Of a stretch of DNA of 6,611 nt, positions 5,122 through 6,611 are shown in pieces. The first letter of the stretch is position 1, and every line of letters begins with the position of its first letter. Made by a program: the position numbers and the translations under genes. The DNA is from CAYRGQ01 sp964444885 (GTDB taxonomy: Bacteria > Bacteroidota > Bacteroidia > Sphingobacteriales > Sphingobacteriaceae), in contig CAYUIZ010000144.1 in assembly GCA_964444885.1 (NCBI GenBank), positions 1 to 6,611 of the forward strand. The letters run 5' to 3'. The notes under the pieces are model-generated. The model saw only the letters and a list, made by a program, of their open reading frames with translations, did no database searches and was not told the origin of the DNA.

Positions 5122-6611
5122 GTGCAGCTCGCGACAGCCCATATCCCTACTCTCCTTGACGACATCATTACGTCCTTGCCCGGCATGTTGCCGGAGGCCA
5201 CGCTCATTGCCGCCTTTGTACTGAGCATTTTCTCGGGGTTATTCTTCGACCGATTTTGGCGACACGCTACGCTGTGCGTTACCTTACTTGGCATCGCGCT
5301 GGCTTGCTATTTCGTCGTGTTGCAACAGGGCACTTCCCCGCACGATCCGCTTTTTATGGGCATGGCATCGGCCGATCAATTCAGCATCGTCCCACGTATC
5401 CTGATTGACGCATCTTGTTTCTTATTCGTTCTTTTCGTGTATTGGAGCCCGCACTTCCGTGCGCACAAAAAGCATGTGTCCGATCTCTATACCATCCTGC
5501 TAGCCTTACTCGTGGGATTGCATTTCATGACGATGACGAGCCATTGGCTGATGCTATACCTGACGATCGAGATGGTTTCGGTAGGTTCGTACATCCTCGT
5601 GGGTTATTTGAGCCACGGCCGATTCCGGACAGAAGCCGCGATGAAATATGTCCTGTTTGGTGCTACGTGTTCCGCAATTATGCTTTACGGACTATCGTTG
5701 CTTTATGGCCTTACCGGAAATCTGGACTTCGCTTCCGCACAACACATCGCGGGCCTAGCCGAGACGCATCCGCTCGTGGCTACGGCTGCCATCGTGCTGG
5801 TCTTTGTGGGCATTGGGTTCAAGCTATCGTTCGTCCCGTTCCATTTTTGGGTGCCTGACGTGTACCAAGGCGCCCCTACACCGGTCACCGCGTTCCTGTC
5901 TACGGCGCCCAAGATTGCAGCGATCGCGCTTCTGGCACGGCTTGTACACGCCTGGCCTCGGGAACTGGGCGAGTTTACCCATGCCCTGCACGACACACTC
6001 CTGCTGGCCACGATTGCCACCCTTCTATTTGGTAATTTGGCGGCCCTGCGCCAGCAAAATATTAAACGCCTGATGGCCTATTCATCGATCGGGCATACCG
6101 GATTCCTCATGATGGCTGTCCTGGCGTACACCGGTCAAAATCACCACGTGCTCCTGTTCTACCTGACGGTCTACGCCGCCATGAACATGGGTGTGTTTAT
6201 GCTGGTCGACTACGTGGAAAACCGAACCGGTGCCCTGAACGTACAAGACTATGCCGGACTAGGAAAACGTTTCCCGTTGGCTTGGGTCTGCTTTGTGCTG
6301 TTACTGATCTCACTGACGGGCATCCCCCCCACTGCGGGCTTCGTGGGCAAGTTACTGGTGTTTTCGGCCGTCTTCGACCAATGGAACCACAGCGGCCAGC
6401 TTGGGCTCTTGCTCGCATTGAATGCCGGGGCATTGACCACCGTGATTTCCCTCTTTTTCTATTTCAAAGTTCCGCTATACGCCTTCCTGCGCAAGGCCGA
6501 ACACACCGTAGACCTCCGACCCGCGCACCAAGGACCGCTTTGGATCGTCGTATTGCTAACGGCACTGGTGTTGCTGCTGGGGATATTCCCACAGTTGCTG
6601 ACGGATTGGTT
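5122..6611 (+). CDS. nuoN: NADH-quinone oxidoreductase subunit N, 3' end cut by window edge
   Basis: NuoN (ND2 family) is the antiporter-like subunit nearest the quinone module, next to NuoK. The frame is open from 5092 to the window end: 496 codons from GTG 5122 plus two bases, with no stop. Numbered from GTG, key residues are Glu150 in LTIEMVSVGSYILVG (helix 5), Lys175 in EAAMKYVLFG, Lys234 in GFKLSFVPFHFWVPDVYQGA (helix 7), Lys264 in STAPKIA (helix 8), Lys315 in NIKRLMAYSSIGH, His325 and Lys410 in GFVGKLLVF (helix 12), all matching E. coli NuoN. The final visible hydrophobic segment (about 472-488) looks like the last membrane helix, and 496 residues already reach family length, so few residues are probably missing. 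The start is inferred: no ATG lies between the nuoM stop and ATG 5185, which would leave only a very short lead into the first membrane helix. GTG 5122 gives a better N-terminus and follows an A-rich leader. Confidence 0.95.
   Translation, partial: MQLATAHIPTLLDDIITSLPGMLPEATLIAAFVLSIFSGLFFDRFWRHATLCVTLLGIALACYFVVLQQGTSPHDPLFMGMASADQFSIVPRILIDASCFLFVLFVYWSPHFRAHKKHVSDLYTILLALLVGLHFMTMTSHWLMLYLTIEMVSVGSYILVGYLSHGRFRTEAAMKYVLFGATCSAIMLYGLSLLYGLTGNLDFASAQHIAGLAETHPLVATAAIVLVFVGIGFKLSFVPFHFWVPDVYQGAPTPVTAFLSTAPKIAAIALLARLVHAWPRELGEFTHALHDTLLLATIATLLFGNLAALRQQNIKRLMAYSSIGHTGFLMMAVLAYTGQNHHVLLFYLTVYAAMNMGVFMLVDYVENRTGALNVQDYAGLGKRFPLAWVCFVLLLISLTGIPPTAGFVGKLLVFSAVFDQWNHSGQLGLLLALNAGALTTVISLFFYFKVPLYAFLRKAEHTVDLRPAHQGPLWIVVLLTALVLLLGIFPQLLTDW

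Noticed and set aside
5415..5858. Sense-strand open frame of 147 codons within nuoN
   Set aside because: It is in a different frame from NuoN, whose frame is intact across this region and carries Glu150, Lys175 and Lys234. The alternative translation resembles no protein family.
1455..6611. nuoL, nuoM and nuoN as an Mrp/Mnh sodium-proton antiporter or formate hydrogenlyase-type operon
   Set aside because: These share the same antiporter fold, but the preceding nuoI, nuoJ and nuoK, the order I-J-K-L-M-N, the NuoL lateral helix, and the Glu428 (NuoM) against Lys (NuoL, NuoN) pattern in helix 12 fit complex I.

Overview
The window is a stretch of a respiratory complex I (NADH:quinone oxidoreductase, Nuo) operon. 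Six genes all run on the + strand in the canonical order nuoI-nuoJ-nuoK-nuoL-nuoM-nuoN. Together they encode the last iron-sulfur subunit of the peripheral arm (NuoI) and most of the proton-pumping membrane arm. nuoN runs off the right edge. Nothing else is encoded here: there are no mobile elements, RNA genes, CRISPR arrays or credible antisense genes, and no gap between genes exceeds about 31 bases.

The organism is probably a member of the Bacteroidota, perhaps near the Cytophagales or Sphingobacteriales. This is inferred from remembered family features: the NuoI N-terminal region and its 'CPTECI' second cluster, the long NuoL with an extra segment before 'MGGL', the NuoM insert before 'IPARLLAF', and starts that rely little on Shine-Dalgarno sequences. 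Base composition is moderate to slightly GC-rich by eye. The genus cannot be named from this window.

Layout: nuoI (13-576) overlaps nuoJ (573-1121) by an ATGA, and nuoJ overlaps nuoK (1118-1423) the same way. A 31-base spacer follows, then nuoL (1455-3509), which must use a non-ATG start (TTG). nuoL overlaps nuoM (3506-5107) by another ATGA. After a 14-base A-rich spacer, nuoN (5122 to the edge) appears to start at GTG. The tight packing implies one polycistronic message with translational coupling. No promoter or terminator is visible.

How they work together: NuoI carries clusters N6a and N6b, which pass electrons towards the quinone site (menaquinone would be expected in Bacteroidota). NuoJ and NuoK form the hydrophilic axis that links quinone chemistry to the three antiporter-like subunits NuoN, NuoM and NuoL, which each move protons. 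Nearly all key charged residues of L, M and N are present. The main anomaly is in NuoK: the second of its two conserved membrane glutamates (Glu72 in E. coli) is an alanine. A second point of interest is a 26-residue internal repeat in the NuoL C-terminal region, which may lengthen its lateral helix. There is no sign of a wholly new system; this is a core housekeeping locus with some sequence peculiarities.
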